The notes below the pieces were generated by a model. That model saw only the letters and a list, made by a program, of their open reading frames with translations. It was not told the DNA's origin and did not search any database. The position numbers and the translations under genes were made by a program. This document shows, piece by piece, positions 38,805-47,788 of a DNA stretch of 64,000 bases. The DNA is from Curvibacter delicatus NBRC 14919 (GTDB lineage: Bacteria > Pseudomonadota > Gammaproteobacteria > Burkholderiales > Burkholderiaceae_C), in contig NZ_BCWP01000016.1 in the NCBI RefSeq assembly GCF_001592265.1, positions 1 to 64,000 of the forward strand, written 5' to 3'. Numbering within the stretch: the stretch's first letter is position 1; each line of letters opens with the position of its first letter.

Positions 38805-39502
38805 CACGGTGCCTCGGCTGCAAACAGACTGGCGCCCTGGCCCCAGCGGTCGTCGAACACCAGCCCGGCCAGCGCCTCGCGCTGCGCCCACTGGTCCTGG
38901 CTCAGCATCGGTTCGCTGTAATAACCCTGCACCGGCCCCAGGCACAGCAGCGCAATCGGCGCGGCCCCGGGCGGCAGGCCCAGCAGCTGCGCCACCGCGG
39001 ACGGATCGAACAGCGAGACCCAGCCCATGCCCAGCCCTTCGGCGCGCGCGGCCAGCCACAGGTTCTGGATGGCGCAGGCGGCCGAGGCCAAGTCCATCTG
39101 CGGCAGCGTGCGGCGGCCGAACACATGGCGCTCGCGCCCGTCGGCCAACGCCACGGTGAACAGCTCGGCCGCTTCCAGCACACCCTCCACCTTGAGCTTC
39201 ATGAACGCGTCTTCCCGCTCGCCCAAGGCTCGCGCGGTCTGCACCCGCTCCTGCTCCACCAGCGCGTGCAGCTGCTGGCGCAAGACAGGCCGCGTGATGC
39301 GGATGAAGCGCCACGGCTGCATGAAACCGACGCTGGGCGCGTGGTGCGCCGCCTGCAGCAGGCGCTGCAGCACCTCGGGCGCCACGCTGCCACCGGCGAA
39401 GTGGCGCATGTCGCGCCGCTCGAAGATGGCCCGGTACACCGCCGCCGCATCAGCCGCGCTGAACGGTTCGGCCGGTACCAGGGTGGCGGGGTCGCGCGTC
39501 AT
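38804..39502 (-). CDS. bluB: 5,6-dimethylbenzimidazole synthase
   Basis: Flavin-destroying enzyme that converts reduced FMN and oxygen to the lower ligand dimethylbenzimidazole. The 232-residue nitroreductase-fold protein has the BluB patterns AIFERRDMRHF, AAHHAPSVGFMQPWRFIRI and ARAEGLGMGWVSLFDP. The ATG at 39502 is preferred to a TTG six codons upstream. It starts 8 bases after the cobO stop. Presence of bluB shows that the organism can make its own lower ligand aerobically. Confidence 0.94.
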   Translation of the reverse strand: MTRDPATLVPAEPFSAADAAAVYRAIFERRDMRHFAGGSVAPEVLQRLLQAAHHAPSVGFMQPWRFIRITRPVLRQQLHALVEQERVQTARALGEREDAFMKLKVEGVLEAAELFTVALADGRERHVFGRRTLPQMDLASAACAIQNLWLAARAEGLGMGWVSLFDPSAVAQLLGLPPGAAPIALLCLGPVQGYYSEPMLSQDQWAQREALAGLVFDDRWGQGASLFAAEAP

Positions 39503-39509
39503 GTCCGGG

Positions 39510-40079
39510 CTAGTCTTCAATGCCGCGTTGTGCCGGGATGCCGGCCTTGAACGCGTGTTTGATGAGTGTCATTTCGGTCACGGTGTCGGCCAGCTCGATG
39601 ATCTCGGGCGGGCAGCGGCGGCCGGTCAGCACCACGTGCACGTCCTTCGGCCGCGCGCGCAGCGTCGCCAGCACGTCATCGAGCGGAAGCCAGCCGTAGA
39701 TCAGCGGGTAGGTGATCTCGTCGAGCGTGACCATGAAATACTCGCCGCCCAGGATACTGGCCTTGGCGCGTTCCCAGCCGTCGCGTGCCAGTTGCGCCGA
39801 GTGCTCCAGGTCCTGGCTCTTCCAGCTGAAGCCGTCGCCCAGCCCTTCGATCGGGATGCCGAGCTGCTCGAACATGCGGTGTTCGCCGAAGCGTGCCGTC
39901 GGCACCTTCATGAACTGGTAGATCTTGACTTTCTTGCCGCGGCCGTGCGCGCGCAGCGCCAGGCCGAAGGCGGCCGTGCTCTTGCCCTTGCCGTCGCCGG
40001 TATTGACGATGACGAGGCCACGGCGTTCGCCTTCAGGTTTGTCGTAGCGCTTTTCGGTCGGGGGAGCTTCGATTTCCAT
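39510..40079 (-). CDS. cobO: Cob(I)yrinic acid a,c-diamide adenosyltransferase
   Basis: ATP:corrinoid adenosyltransferase of the CobO/BtuR type that forms the Co-C bond of the upper ligand. The 189-residue protein has the P-loop [17 protein letters not shown], then VKIYQFMKV and [15 protein letters not shown], all family motifs. The ATG at 40079 follows the ATPase gene stop by 11 bases; an in-frame ATG 13 codons upstream would overlap that gene. Works on both newly made and salvaged corrinoids. Confidence 0.95.
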   Translation of the reverse strand: MEIEAPPTEKRYDKPEGERRGLVIVNTGDGKGKSTAAFGLALRAHGRGKKVKIYQFMKVPTARFGEHRMFEQLGIPIEGLGDGFSWKSQDLEHSAQLARDGWERAKASILGGEYFMVTLDEITYPLIYGWLPLDDVLATLRARPKDVHVVLTGRRCPPEIIELADTVTEMTLIKHAFKAGIPAQRGIED

Positions 40080-40090
40080 GGTCTGTCCGG

Positions 40091-40861
40091 TTATGAGAGT
40101 TTGGGCAGCGAGAGCCATTGCCCCGCTACCTGTTGGATGTGGATGCGGTTGTCGAACACCTGCTCCAGTGCGCGGTGGGTGGCCGCATCAGCGCAGGCGC
40201 CGTGGTGCGCCACGCGGCCGGCGGCCATGATGACCAGCTCGTCGGCCTGCAGCGCCAGCGACAGCTCGTGCAGCACGCTGACCACGGTCTTGCCGTTTTT
40301 GACGAGTTCACGCACCAGCAGCAGCCAGTCCACCTGGTGCGGCGGGTCGAGGTTGGCCAGTGGCTCGTCCATCAGCAGCACTTCGGCCTGCACCGCCAGC
40401 GCACGTGCCAGCAGCACGCGCTGGCGCTCGCCGCCGGAGAGATGGCTCAGGGGGCGTTCGCGCCAGTCCCAGGCCTGGGTGGCGCGCAGCGCCTGTTCCA
40501 CCGCGGCATGGTCGGCCACGCTGGGTGGTGCCAGCCAGGGCTGGTGCGGCAGGCGGCCCAGCAAGGCGACGTCGTAGGCGGTCAGGTCGTCGGCGCTGCT
40601 TTCGTTCTGGCCCAGCCAGGCCAGGTGCCGTGCCTTTTTGCGCGCGTTGAAATGCCCGTCGGGGCAACCCAGCAAAGCCACCTCGCCGGTGTGCGGCAAC
40701 AGGCCGGCCAGTGCCTTGAGCAGCGTGGACTTGCCGGCGCCATTGGGGCCGACGATGCTGGTCCAGCGCCCCACGGGCAAATCCAGGTCGATGCCGTGCA
40801 GGACCTCGACGTTGCCCAGGCTGGCCCGGATGGCTTGCGCGCAAATGGCACTTTGGTTCAT
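40091..40861 (-). CDS. btuD: Corrinoid ABC transporter ATP-binding protein
   Basis: ATPase of the vitamin B12 importer. The 256-residue protein has Walker [13 protein letters not shown], the Q-loop near LAWLGQNES, the signature [15 protein letters not shown], Walker [14 protein letters not shown] and the switch His in [11 protein letters not shown]. The ATG at 40861 overlaps the permease stop (ATGA), so the 13 codons before it are discarded. Neighbouring btuC and btuF complete the importer; the sequence alone would also fit a siderophore system, but the operon context favours cobalamin. Confidence 0.92.
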   Translation of the reverse strand: MNQSAICAQAIRASLGNVEVLHGIDLDLPVGRWTSIVGPNGAGKSTLLKALAGLLPHTGEVALLGCPDGHFNARKKARHLAWLGQNESSADDLTAYDVALLGRLPHQPWLAPPSVADHAAVEQALRATQAWDWRERPLSHLSGGERQRVLLARALAVQAEVLLMDEPLANLDPPHQVDWLLLVRELVKNGKTVVSVLHELSLALQADELVIMAAGRVAHHGACADAATHRALEQVFDNRIHIQQVAGQWLSLPKLS

Positions 40862-41877
40862 AACATCCGACCCCGCTGGTTTTGCCGGTGCATCAGCCAC
40901 AGCAGGTAGCCGCCGCCCAGCACCGCGGTCAGCACACCCACCGGCAATTCAGCCGGCGCAATCAGCCCCCTTGCCAGCAGGTCGGCCGCCATCAGCAGCA
41001 CGCCGCCCATCAGGCTGGCCAGGAAGGTGAGACGGCCGTGCGTGGTCTTGACCAGCGAGCGCACCAGGTGCGGCGCGGCCAGGCCGACGAAGGCGATCAG
41101 CCCGGTCTGCGCCACCGCCGTGCCGGTGGCCAGCGCCAGCAGCGCGATCAGCGCGGCGCGCAGCGGTGCCAGCTTCAGGCCCAGGCTGGCGGCGGTGGCT
41201 TCGCCCAAGGTCAGGCCGTCGAGCACGCGGCTCAAACTCCAGGCCAGCACCATGCACAGGCCCCAGACGACGGCCATCAGCACGCAGGCGCTCCAGCCCA
41301 CATAACCGGTGCTGCCAAGCAGAAAGGCCTGCATGGCCTGCAGCACCTCGGGCACCAGCAACATGGTGAGCGAGCTCAGGGCGCCGAGCACCACACCGAC
41401 GATGACGCCGGCCAGCAGCAGGCGCAAAGTGTGCTGCACGCCACGCGCCAGCACCAGCGTGAGCAGCACCGCGCCCACGGCGCCGACGAAGGCGGCACCG
41501 GTCAGCCCCAGGCGCACCAGCCAGTGCGTGGCCAGCGGCGAGACACCGAACAGGGCCAAAGCGATGGCCACACCGAGCGAAGCGCCGGAGGCGCTGCCCA
41601 ACAGATACGGGTCGGCCAGCGGATTGCGGAACAGGCCCTGCGCCACCGCGCCGGCCAGGCCCAGCAGCGCACCGGCCAGCCAGGCGCCCAGCGTGCGCGG
41701 CAGGCGGATGTCCCACACGATCTGCCAGGCCACCGGGTCGTGCAGCGCCTGGGTCACGTTCTCGAAACCGGTGCTGCCGACACCGGCGCCCAGCAGCACA
41801 CCGGCAACGGCCAGCAAGGCCAGCACCACGCCCCACAAGGTGGCGCGGCGCTGCTGCACGGTCACGGCGGCGTTCAT
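40858..41877 (-). CDS. btuC: Corrinoid ABC transporter permease (FecCD family)
   Basis: A 339-residue inner-membrane permease with about ten TM helices. FecCD/BtuC motifs: DIRLPRTLGAWLAGALLGLA, GLFRNPLADPYLLGSASGAS, FVGLAAPHLVR and the end motif AELPVGVLTAVLGGGYLLWL. The ATG at 41877 overlaps the btuF stop (ATGA). It would form a dimer with BtuD to import corrinoid delivered by BtuF. Confidence 0.93.
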   Translation of the reverse strand: MNAAVTVQQRRATLWGVVLALLAVAGVLLGAGVGSTGFENVTQALHDPVAWQIVWDIRLPRTLGAWLAGALLGLAGAVAQGLFRNPLADPYLLGSASGASLGVAIALALFGVSPLATHWLVRLGLTGAAFVGAVGAVLLTLVLARGVQHTLRLLLAGVIVGVVLGALSSLTMLLVPEVLQAMQAFLLGSTGYVGWSACVLMAVVWGLCMVLAWSLSRVLDGLTLGEATAASLGLKLAPLRAALIALLALATGTAVAQTGLIAFVGLAAPHLVRSLVKTTHGRLTFLASLMGGVLLMAADLLARGLIAPAELPVGVLTAVLGGGYLLWLMHRQNQRGRML

Positions 41878-42731
41878 CGTGCGCCCCCCTTGTCGGCCAG
41901 GCACTGGGCCATCAGACGCGCACCTTCAGCCATGCGCGGGCCGGGGCGGATCAGCACGTCGGCCTGCTCGGCCGGGAAAATGCAGATGCGCTGCTCGCGC
42001 ACGGCGCGGATGCCGGCCCAACCCGGGCGCTGCGGCAGGCCGGGCACGTTGCGCTGGCTGATCATGATCACATCCGGGTTGGCACGCACCACGTACTCGG
42101 GGTTGAGTTTGGGGAACGGCCCCAGACTGGTGGGCACAACGTTCTTCACGCCCAGGCGTGTCAGCGTCTCGCCGATGAAGGACGACTCGCCAGCCGCATA
42201 GGGGCCGCGGTTGACTTCGAAATAGATGCGCAGGTTCTTCGCCTGCGCCGGCAGCGACTGCGCCGCCGCCGACACGCCGGCATCGATGTGGCGCCAGACA
42301 CGCTGCGCGTCGTTGACCGCCAGCAGAACGCCCACCCGCTCCAGCACACGTTGCACGTCGGCATGGCTCTTGGTCTCCAGCGCGGCCACCTTGAGGCCCA
42401 GCGCTTCGAGCCGCTCGCTGGCGCGCGACGAGACCGACATCAGCACCAGGTCGGGCTTGAGCGCGACGATGGCCTCGATGTTGGGGTCCAGCCCGCCGCC
42501 AACCTGCGGCAAGGCACGCACGCTGGCCGGGTAATTGGAATAACGGTCCACCCCGACCAGGCGCTGGCACTGGCCAAGCTCGCACACGGTTTCGGTCAGC
42601 GAAGGTAACAGGCTGACGATGCGCTGCGGCGGCTTGGGCAGCGTGACCTGTGTGCCGCGGTCGTCGGTGATCTGCAAGGCCAGGGCCGGCCAGCAGAGCC
42701 ACACCAGCACCCAAAGCAGAAGATGTTTCAT
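41874..42731 (-). CDS. btuF: Periplasmic corrinoid-binding protein of the ABC importer
   Basis: A 285-residue helical-backbone binding protein. Signal peptide at about 1-18 (LLLWVLVWLCWPALAL). The mature N-terminus ITDDRGTQVTLPKPPQRIVS and LLPSLTETVCELG are BtuF-like, followed by VRALPQVGGGLDPNIEAIVA and LKPDLVLM. It delivers corrinoid from BtuB to BtuC. The start overlaps the cobU stop (ATGA). Confidence 0.92.
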   Translation of the reverse strand: MKHLLLWVLVWLCWPALALQITDDRGTQVTLPKPPQRIVSLLPSLTETVCELGQCQRLVGVDRYSNYPASVRALPQVGGGLDPNIEAIVALKPDLVLMSVSSRASERLEALGLKVAALETKSHADVQRVLERVGVLLAVNDAQRVWRHIDAGVSAAAQSLPAQAKNLRIYFEVNRGPYAAGESSFIGETLTRLGVKNVVPTSLGPFPKLNPEYVVRANPDVIMISQRNVPGLPQRPGWAGIRAVREQRICIFPAEQADVLIRPGPRMAEGARLMAQCLADKGGAR

Positions 42732-43333
42732 GCCGTCCCCTTCAAGGTCAGCGGCAGGCCGGCGGCCATCAGCGTGACGCGCGCGCAGGCCTGCGCCACG
42801 TCCTGGTTCAGGCGGCCCAGCGCATCAACAAAGGCCCGCACTTCGCGCCCCAGGGGAATCACGCCCAGGCCGATCTCGTTACCCACCAGCACCAGCGGCC
42901 CCGGGGCGCTGCGAATTGCTCCTAAAAGCATAGCTATGGGCGCAGACGCATCGGGGGCTGGAGGTCGATTTGACTCAAAATTTTCATCCACCGGAAGCTC
43001 AAACGGCATCAGCCAGTTGGTCAACCATAGCGTCAGGCAGTCCACCACCAGCAAGTTGTCGGGGTGGCTGTGCTCGGCAATGGCCTCTGCCAGTAAGCGC
43101 GGCTCTTCCAGCGTCTGCAGGCCGGGCACGCGCTCGGCACGTTCGCGCTGGTGGCGGGCGATGCGCTGGTGCATCTCCTCGTCCCAGGCCTGACCGGTGG
43201 CGATCAGCGTGGCCTTGTGTTGTGGCGATGCGGCCAGCCACGTCTTCGCCAGCCATTCGGCGCGACGCGACTTGCCGCTCTTCTGGCCGCCTAGGATCAG
43301 CTCGCTACGGGCAATGGACAGTGCGTCAACCAT
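42728..43333 (-). CDS. cobU: Adenosylcobinamide kinase / adenosylcobinamide-phosphate guanylyltransferase
   Basis: Bifunctional enzyme that phosphorylates adenosylcobinamide and activates it with GTP. The 201-residue protein has the P-loop LILGGQKSGKSRRAE, the arm ATGQAWDEEMHQRIARHQRE containing the nucleophile His region, and VVDCLTLWLTNWL and GNEIGLGVIPLGREVRAF. It is about 15-20 residues longer than most CobU proteins because residues about 117-139 (Pro/Ala/Asp-rich) are encoded by dispersed repeat copy E. The insertion lies in a loop between two family motifs, so activity is probably kept. Confidence 0.93.
   Translation of the reverse strand: MVDALSIARSELILGGQKSGKSRRAEWLAKTWLAASPQHKATLIATGQAWDEEMHQRIARHQRERAERVPGLQTLEEPRLLAEAIAEHSHPDNLLVVDCLTLWLTNWLMPFELPVDENFESNRPPAPDASAPIAMLLGAIRSAPGPLVLVGNEIGLGVIPLGREVRAFVDALGRLNQDVAQACARVTLMAAGLPLTLKGTA
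42917..42985 (+). repeat. Dispersed repeat copy E, inside cobU
   Basis: Reads TTGCTCCTAAAAGCATAGCT, then GGGCGCAGACGCATCGGG, GGCTGGAGGTCGATTTG and ACTCAAAATTTTCA. It is in the same orientation as copies A-D but opposite to cobU, and it keeps the cobU frame open. Confidence 0.65.
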
Positions 43334-44144
43334 GGGTCTGGCTCCATTGCTTGATGATGTGGTGCAGTTGTTCGACGCCGTCGGTCAGCGCGGCCGGGCC
43401 GGGTTGCAGGATGTCGGCCGACTTGATCTCGAACAGCTGGCCATGCTTCACTGCGTTGACGTCCTGCCAACCAGCGCGCGCCGCCACCTTCTCGGCGCGG
43501 AACTTCTTGCCGCACCAGGAACCGATGATGATGTCCGGGTTGCGGCGCACGATCTCGGCGGGGTCGGCAATGATGCGCTGCTTGCCCATGGCCTGCGTCG
43601 CCAGTTCGGGAAAGATGTCGTCGCCACCGGCAATGCCCATCAGTTCCGACACCCAGCGGATGGCGCTGATGTGCGGTTCGTCCCATTCCTCGAAGTAGAT
43701 GCGCGGGCGGCGCGGCAACTGGGCCGCCGCCTGCCGGATCGCATCCAGCTTCGCCTGCATGTCGTGGATCAGTGCCAGCCCACGCTCGGCCGCCCCCACC
43801 ATGGCCGCCACCTGGTACAGCATGGAAAAGATCTCGGCCACGCTGCGCTGGTTGAACACCGTGATGGGGATGCCACGGCGGATCAGTTCGGCGGCGATGT
43901 CGGCCTGCAGATCGGAAAAGCCGAACACGCAGTCCGGCTGCAGTGCCACGATGGACTCGATGCGGGCGTTGAGGAAGGCACTGACCTTGGGTTTTTCCTC
44001 GCGTGCCCGGCGCGGCCGCACGGTGTAACCCGAAATGCCGACGATGCGGCGCTCCTCGCCCAGCAGGTAAAGCCATTCCGTCGTCTCCTCGGTCAGGCAG
44101 ACGATGCGTTGCGGGCCGAGCGTGCTGACGGCCATCAGACTCAT
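43326..44144 (-). CDS. Second corrinoid-binding-type protein, without signal peptide
   Basis: A 272-residue BtuF-fold protein (helical-backbone metal-receptor superfamily). It starts MSLMAVSTLGPQRIVCLTEE and goes directly into the mature BtuF-like fold (ETTEWLYLLGEERRIVGISG; FLNARIESIVALQPDCVFGF), with no hydrophobic leader. It might be cytosolic, exported by another route, or have an unrecognised start. Other features: IYFEEWDEPHISAIRWVSEL and IIIGSWCGKKF. It overlaps cobU by 8 bases and cbiA by ATGA. A corrinoid role rests on fold and context. Confidence 0.82.
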   Translation of the reverse strand: MSLMAVSTLGPQRIVCLTEETTEWLYLLGEERRIVGISGYTVRPRRAREEKPKVSAFLNARIESIVALQPDCVFGFSDLQADIAAELIRRGIPITVFNQRSVAEIFSMLYQVAAMVGAAERGLALIHDMQAKLDAIRQAAAQLPRRPRIYFEEWDEPHISAIRWVSELMGIAGGDDIFPELATQAMGKQRIIADPAEIVRRNPDIIIGSWCGKKFRAEKVAARAGWQDVNAVKHGQLFEIKSADILQPGPAALTDGVEQLHHIIKQWSQTHG

Positions 44145-45505
44145 GCACTCAGCTCCTGCGGCACGCGCTGCAAACCCTGGCTGAACAGGCGCGCCACCAG
44201 GGCCGGGCTCGACGGGAACCAGGCGTGGAAGTAGCTCGCGCCCACCGAGCTCTGCACATAAACCGCCTCGCCATCCTGCGCCGTGGCATTGCCTTCGGGC
44301 CGCGAGGTGCGGACCAGCGGCAGCAGCGGCGTGTCGCTGGTGGAGTAATGAAAGGTGTGGCCACGCAGTTGCTCACCATCGATCAGCAGTTGCTGCGACC
44401 CCAGGCCAGCCAGCCGTTTCTGCATGGTCACCTTGCCCGGCAGCAGGCCCCACATGATGTGACGCTGGCCGTCCTTGTCCACCAGTTCATCAAAGAGCAC
44501 CATCATGCCGCCGCACTCGGCCCACACCGGCTTGCCCTGCGCCACGTGGGCACGAAGGCTGTCGCGCAGCGCGTAGTTGGCACTCAGGCGCTCGGCGTGC
44601 AGCTCGGGGTAACCGCCGGGCAGCCAGACCGCATCGCAGGCCGGCAAGGCGCGGTCCGCCAGCGGCGAGAAATACGTCACCAGGGCACCGAGCGCCTGCA
44701 GGCACTCGATGTTGGCGGCATAGATGAAGCAGAAGGCCTTATCCATCGCCACCGCCACCGTCTTGCCCAGCAACGGCTGGCTGCGCGACACGGCATCCGC
44801 CGCGGGGAAGTTCACGATCCAGCGCTGCAGCTCGGCCGTGCCCATGCGGCCCAGCGGGGTGTCGACCAGCGCATCGGCGGCGGCATCGAGCCGCTCCATC
44901 GCATCGCTCAACTCGGTGGCCGCTACCAGGCCCAGGTGACGCTCAGGCAGCGTCAACGCCGGGTTGCGCATCAGCGCGCCAAGCCACTGGTCTGGCTCGC
45001 GCAAGCTGCCCTGCAGCATGTCGGCATGGCGTTCGCTGGCCACGCGGTTGGCCAGCACGCCGGCCAGGCGCAGACCTTCGCGGTAATGCTGCAGGCCATA
45101 GGCCAGCGCGCCGAAGGTGCCGGCCATGGACGAGGCATCGACCACCGCCAAGATGGGCAGGCCAAAGCGCTGCGCCAGATCGGCCGCGCTGGGTTCCCCG
45201 TCAAACAGGCCCATCACCCCCTCGACGATGATCAGGTCGGCCTCCTGCGCCGCCGCATGCAGGCGGGCACGACAGTCGGCCTCGCCGGTCATCCACAGAT
45301 CGAGCTGGTGCACCGGTGCGCCGCTGGCCAGGGTGTGCCAGAACGGGTCGAGAAAATCCGGCCCGCACTTGAACACGCGCACGCGCCGCCCCTGGCGCGC
45401 ATGCAGGCGTGCCAGCGCCGCGGTCACCGTGGTCTTGCCCTGGCCGGAGGCCGGGGCCGCAACGAGGATGGCGGGGCAGGCAATGGAAGATGCGGGCTGG
45501 TTCAT
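44141..45505 (-). CDS. cbiA: Cobyrinate a,c-diamide synthase
   Basis: ATP- and glutamine-dependent amidotransferase acting on the a and c side chains of cobyrinate. The 454-residue protein has the ATPase P-loop VAAPASGQGKTTVTAAL, VEGVMGLFDGEPS and a C-terminal glutaminase domain with the nucleophile Cys at about 331 (WAECGGMMVL) and the helix GGYPELHAERLSAN. The ATG at 45505 is chosen; a GTG 11 codons upstream is possible. Its presence, together with cobQ, means that incomplete corrinoids can be amidated. Confidence 0.93.
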   Translation of the reverse strand: MNQPASSIACPAILVAAPASGQGKTTVTAALARLHARQGRRVRVFKCGPDFLDPFWHTLASGAPVHQLDLWMTGEADCRARLHAAAQEADLIIVEGVMGLFDGEPSAADLAQRFGLPILAVVDASSMAGTFGALAYGLQHYREGLRLAGVLANRVASERHADMLQGSLREPDQWLGALMRNPALTLPERHLGLVAATELSDAMERLDAAADALVDTPLGRMGTAELQRWIVNFPAADAVSRSQPLLGKTVAVAMDKAFCFIYAANIECLQALGALVTYFSPLADRALPACDAVWLPGGYPELHAERLSANYALRDSLRAHVAQGKPVWAECGGMMVLFDELVDKDGQRHIMWGLLPGKVTMQKRLAGLGSQQLLIDGEQLRGHTFHYSTSDTPLLPLVRTSRPEGNATAQDGEAVYVQSSVGASYFHAWFPSSPALVARLFSQGLQRVPQELSA

Positions 45506-45545
45506 GGTGCGGTGTATGGTAGTCGCAGGCAGGTTCACGGGATGG

Positions 45546-47441
45546 CTAGCGCAGCGGCGCCCATTTCAGGGCGACGTACAGGCTGCGCCCGCTCGTGGCG
45601 TAGCCGCTGGCGAGCTGGTAGGGGGTGTCGGTCAGGTTGTCGATGCGGGCCAGCACCGTCCAGTCCTTCTCGATCCGGGTACTGGCGAAAAGGCTGGCCA
45701 AGGCATAACCGGGCAGCAGAATCGTGTTGTTGGCCGGATCGTCGTAGCGATCGCCCGACAACTGCAGATTGCCGCCGACCATCCAGCGGCCCCAGCGGGT
45801 ATCAGCGGCCAGATTGGCGTGCTGGAAAGCCCGGCGCCCCAGCGGCTTGCCGGTGATGCTGTCACGCGGGTTCTGCACGTCGAGCGAGGCTTGCAGATTA
45901 ACGTCGGCCACGCGCTGCCTGAGCGACACGGTCATGCCGGCGTATTCGGCCTGTGCCGTGCTGACGTAGCAGCCGGTGCCGTTGGCACAGCCGGTCGCCG
46001 AGTTGGAGTACGTGATCAGGTTGCTGACCAGGTTGCGATAGAACACCCAGTCGAACTGGCTCGTGCCCTGTGCGAAACGCAAACCCACTTCCTGGTTGGT
46101 GCTGCTTTCCGGCTGCAGCCCGGCCAGGCCGTAGATGCTGAAGCGCTGGTACAGGGTCGGCGCCCGGAACGCCGTGCCGACCGACGCGGTGGCACGCCAT
46201 TGCGACGTCAGTGCATAGGCGTAGGCGGCGCTGCCGGTGTCCTTGCCGCCGAATTCGCTGTCCTGGTCGTGGCGCGCATTCAGTTGCAGCGAATGCTGCT
46301 GCTGGCGCCAGCCATAACCCAGCGCCAAGGCGTCCTGCGAGCGGTCGCGCACGATGGCGGTGCGGGGGTTGACCGTCAGGCCGTTCTCCAGATAATCGGC
46401 CCGGCGCTCCAGTACGGCCGTCAGTTGATGGGCACCGACGCGCCACTCGTTCTGCCAGAGATAACCATTGAGCCGCGTCATCGTCAGGTAGGTCGACGCC
46501 AGGCCCGTCGGCCGGGTCTCGTACTGGTCGCGCGATTCGGTCAGGCTGACCAGCGTGCTGTAGCGGTCGCTCCATCTGGCGCGCCAGTTCAGGCCCTTGG
46601 TTTGCAGCAAATGCAAGGCATGGTCGTCGTACGTGGATCTGGGTGCCGTGTTGGCGCTGTCGTACTGCGCATCCGTGTTGCTCGACAGCACGCTGGCCTC
46701 GAGACGGTGCGCATCGTTGAGCTGCCAGCCCATCCGGCCGCTGACCGATTCGCTGGTGTAGCCGTCGTCGTCCTGGTTGTAGGGCTTGGTGGGCGGCGCC
46801 GGCAGCAGACGTACGTTGAAGCCGCTGCTGGCCTCGCGCGCCAGGCTGAAGGCGTAATCGACCTGGCCCTGGGTCCCGCTGAAGCCGGCCTCCCATTTGC
46901 GCGTACCGTAGGTGCCCAGGCCAACGCCGGCAAAAGGCGTGAACGGCCCCTGCCCTTTGCGCGTGAAGATCTGGACCACGCCGCCCAAGGCATCGGAGCC
47001 GTAGACCGCGCTGGCCGGGCCGCGCACGATCTCGATCCGGTCGATCTGCGGCAACGGGATCGCCTCCCAGCTGGCGCCGCCGGTGGACTGGGAATCGACG
47101 CGCACGCCATCGACGAAAACGGCGGTGAAACGCGTCTCCGCGCCGCGCAGATAGAGGCTGGTGGAACCGCCCGGGCCGCCGTTGCGCGCCATCTCGACGC
47201 CGGGCACGCGCACCAGCACGTCGCCGATGCCGGTGGCGCCGCTGCGTTCGATCTGGTCGCGGTCAATGACCGTGACATCGGCCACCAGATCGGCCAGCGG
47301 TTGCTCGGTGCGGGTGGCTGTCACCATGGTTTCCGCCAGCGTGCTGCTGCGGGTCTGTGAATGGGAAATGAGCGAAGAAAATGCGGCGGATGCAGCCAAC
47401 GCCAGCCAGGCGAGCCGCTTCGCGATGAGAACAGTTGTCAT
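45546..47441 (-). CDS. btuB: TonB-dependent outer-membrane cobalamin receptor
   Basis: A 631-residue receptor that takes up B12 across the outer membrane with TonB energy. From the ATG at 47441 a signal peptide runs to about residue 28 (SHSQ). A TonB box-like ETMVTATRTEQ, a plug domain (VTVIDRDQIERSG, RVPGVEMARNGGPGG, FVDGVRVDSQ, ERGPASAVYGSDALGGVV-like) and a beta-barrel follow, ending in a C-terminal aromatic-rich strand (SLYVALKWAPLR). First gene after the B12 riboswitch. No clear ribosome site precedes the ATG, which would fit sequestration in the leader. Confidence 0.92.
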   Translation of the reverse strand: MTTVLIAKRLAWLALAASAAFSSLISHSQTRSSTLAETMVTATRTEQPLADLVADVTVIDRDQIERSGATGIGDVLVRVPGVEMARNGGPGGSTSLYLRGAETRFTAVFVDGVRVDSQSTGGASWEAIPLPQIDRIEIVRGPASAVYGSDALGGVVQIFTRKGQGPFTPFAGVGLGTYGTRKWEAGFSGTQGQVDYAFSLAREASSGFNVRLLPAPPTKPYNQDDDGYTSESVSGRMGWQLNDAHRLEASVLSSNTDAQYDSANTAPRSTYDDHALHLLQTKGLNWRARWSDRYSTLVSLTESRDQYETRPTGLASTYLTMTRLNGYLWQNEWRVGAHQLTAVLERRADYLENGLTVNPRTAIVRDRSQDALALGYGWRQQQHSLQLNARHDQDSEFGGKDTGSAAYAYALTSQWRATASVGTAFRAPTLYQRFSIYGLAGLQPESSTNQEVGLRFAQGTSQFDWVFYRNLVSNLITYSNSATGCANGTGCYVSTAQAEYAGMTVSLRQRVADVNLQASLDVQNPRDSITGKPLGRRAFQHANLAADTRWGRWMVGGNLQLSGDRYDDPANNTILLPGYALASLFASTRIEKDWTVLARIDNLTDTPYQLASGYATSGRSLYVALKWAPLR

Positions 47442-47523
47442 GAGAACAGAAGAACATGGATGCCCTCCCCGGCTTCCCCGCCAGGGCATGGACGTCACGG
47501 CTATGCGCCAAGCGCACAACCAC

Positions 47524-47738
47524 CGTATTGGCCGGTATCCGGGCTGATGGAAACAACCTTCATCGCCTTCCCGGATGCTTGGTTCACGCATCCAGTGGCT
47601 GTTTGATGAAAGCGGAATCGCGAGCGATTCGTCCACTTACCGTTGCGGGGGCAGCGCAGGTTAGGTTTGCCGTGGCCGGCTCTCCCTCCTGCTTCCCGTT
47701 GAACTGCGGCGTGTGAACCACACCGCGAGCACCAACGG
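47524..47738 (-). promoter_or_regulatory. Cobalamin (B12) riboswitch leading the btuB-cob cluster
   Basis: Reading the minus strand, the leader contains the conserved blocks in order: GGTGCTCGCGGTG, AACGGGAAGCAGG with GAGAGCC, GCGCTGCCCCCGCAACG then GTAAGTGGACG, AGCCACTGG, GGGAAGGCG and the B12 box AGCCCGGATACCGGCC. The element ends about 80 bases before btuB. High cobalamin should shut off the cluster, presumably by hiding the btuB translation start or ending transcription; no plain terminator follows, so translational control is more likely. Confidence 0.95.
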
Positions 47739-47788
47739 GCAGGATTTTACGTCAGGCCGCTTGCGCTGAGCCTACAATCCCTTGATCT

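Noticed and set aside
40882-42201. Open frame of about 439 codons on the plus strand over btuC/btuF
   Set aside because: Gln/His/Ala-rich antisense product over two clear transporter genes; no motif and no ribosome site.
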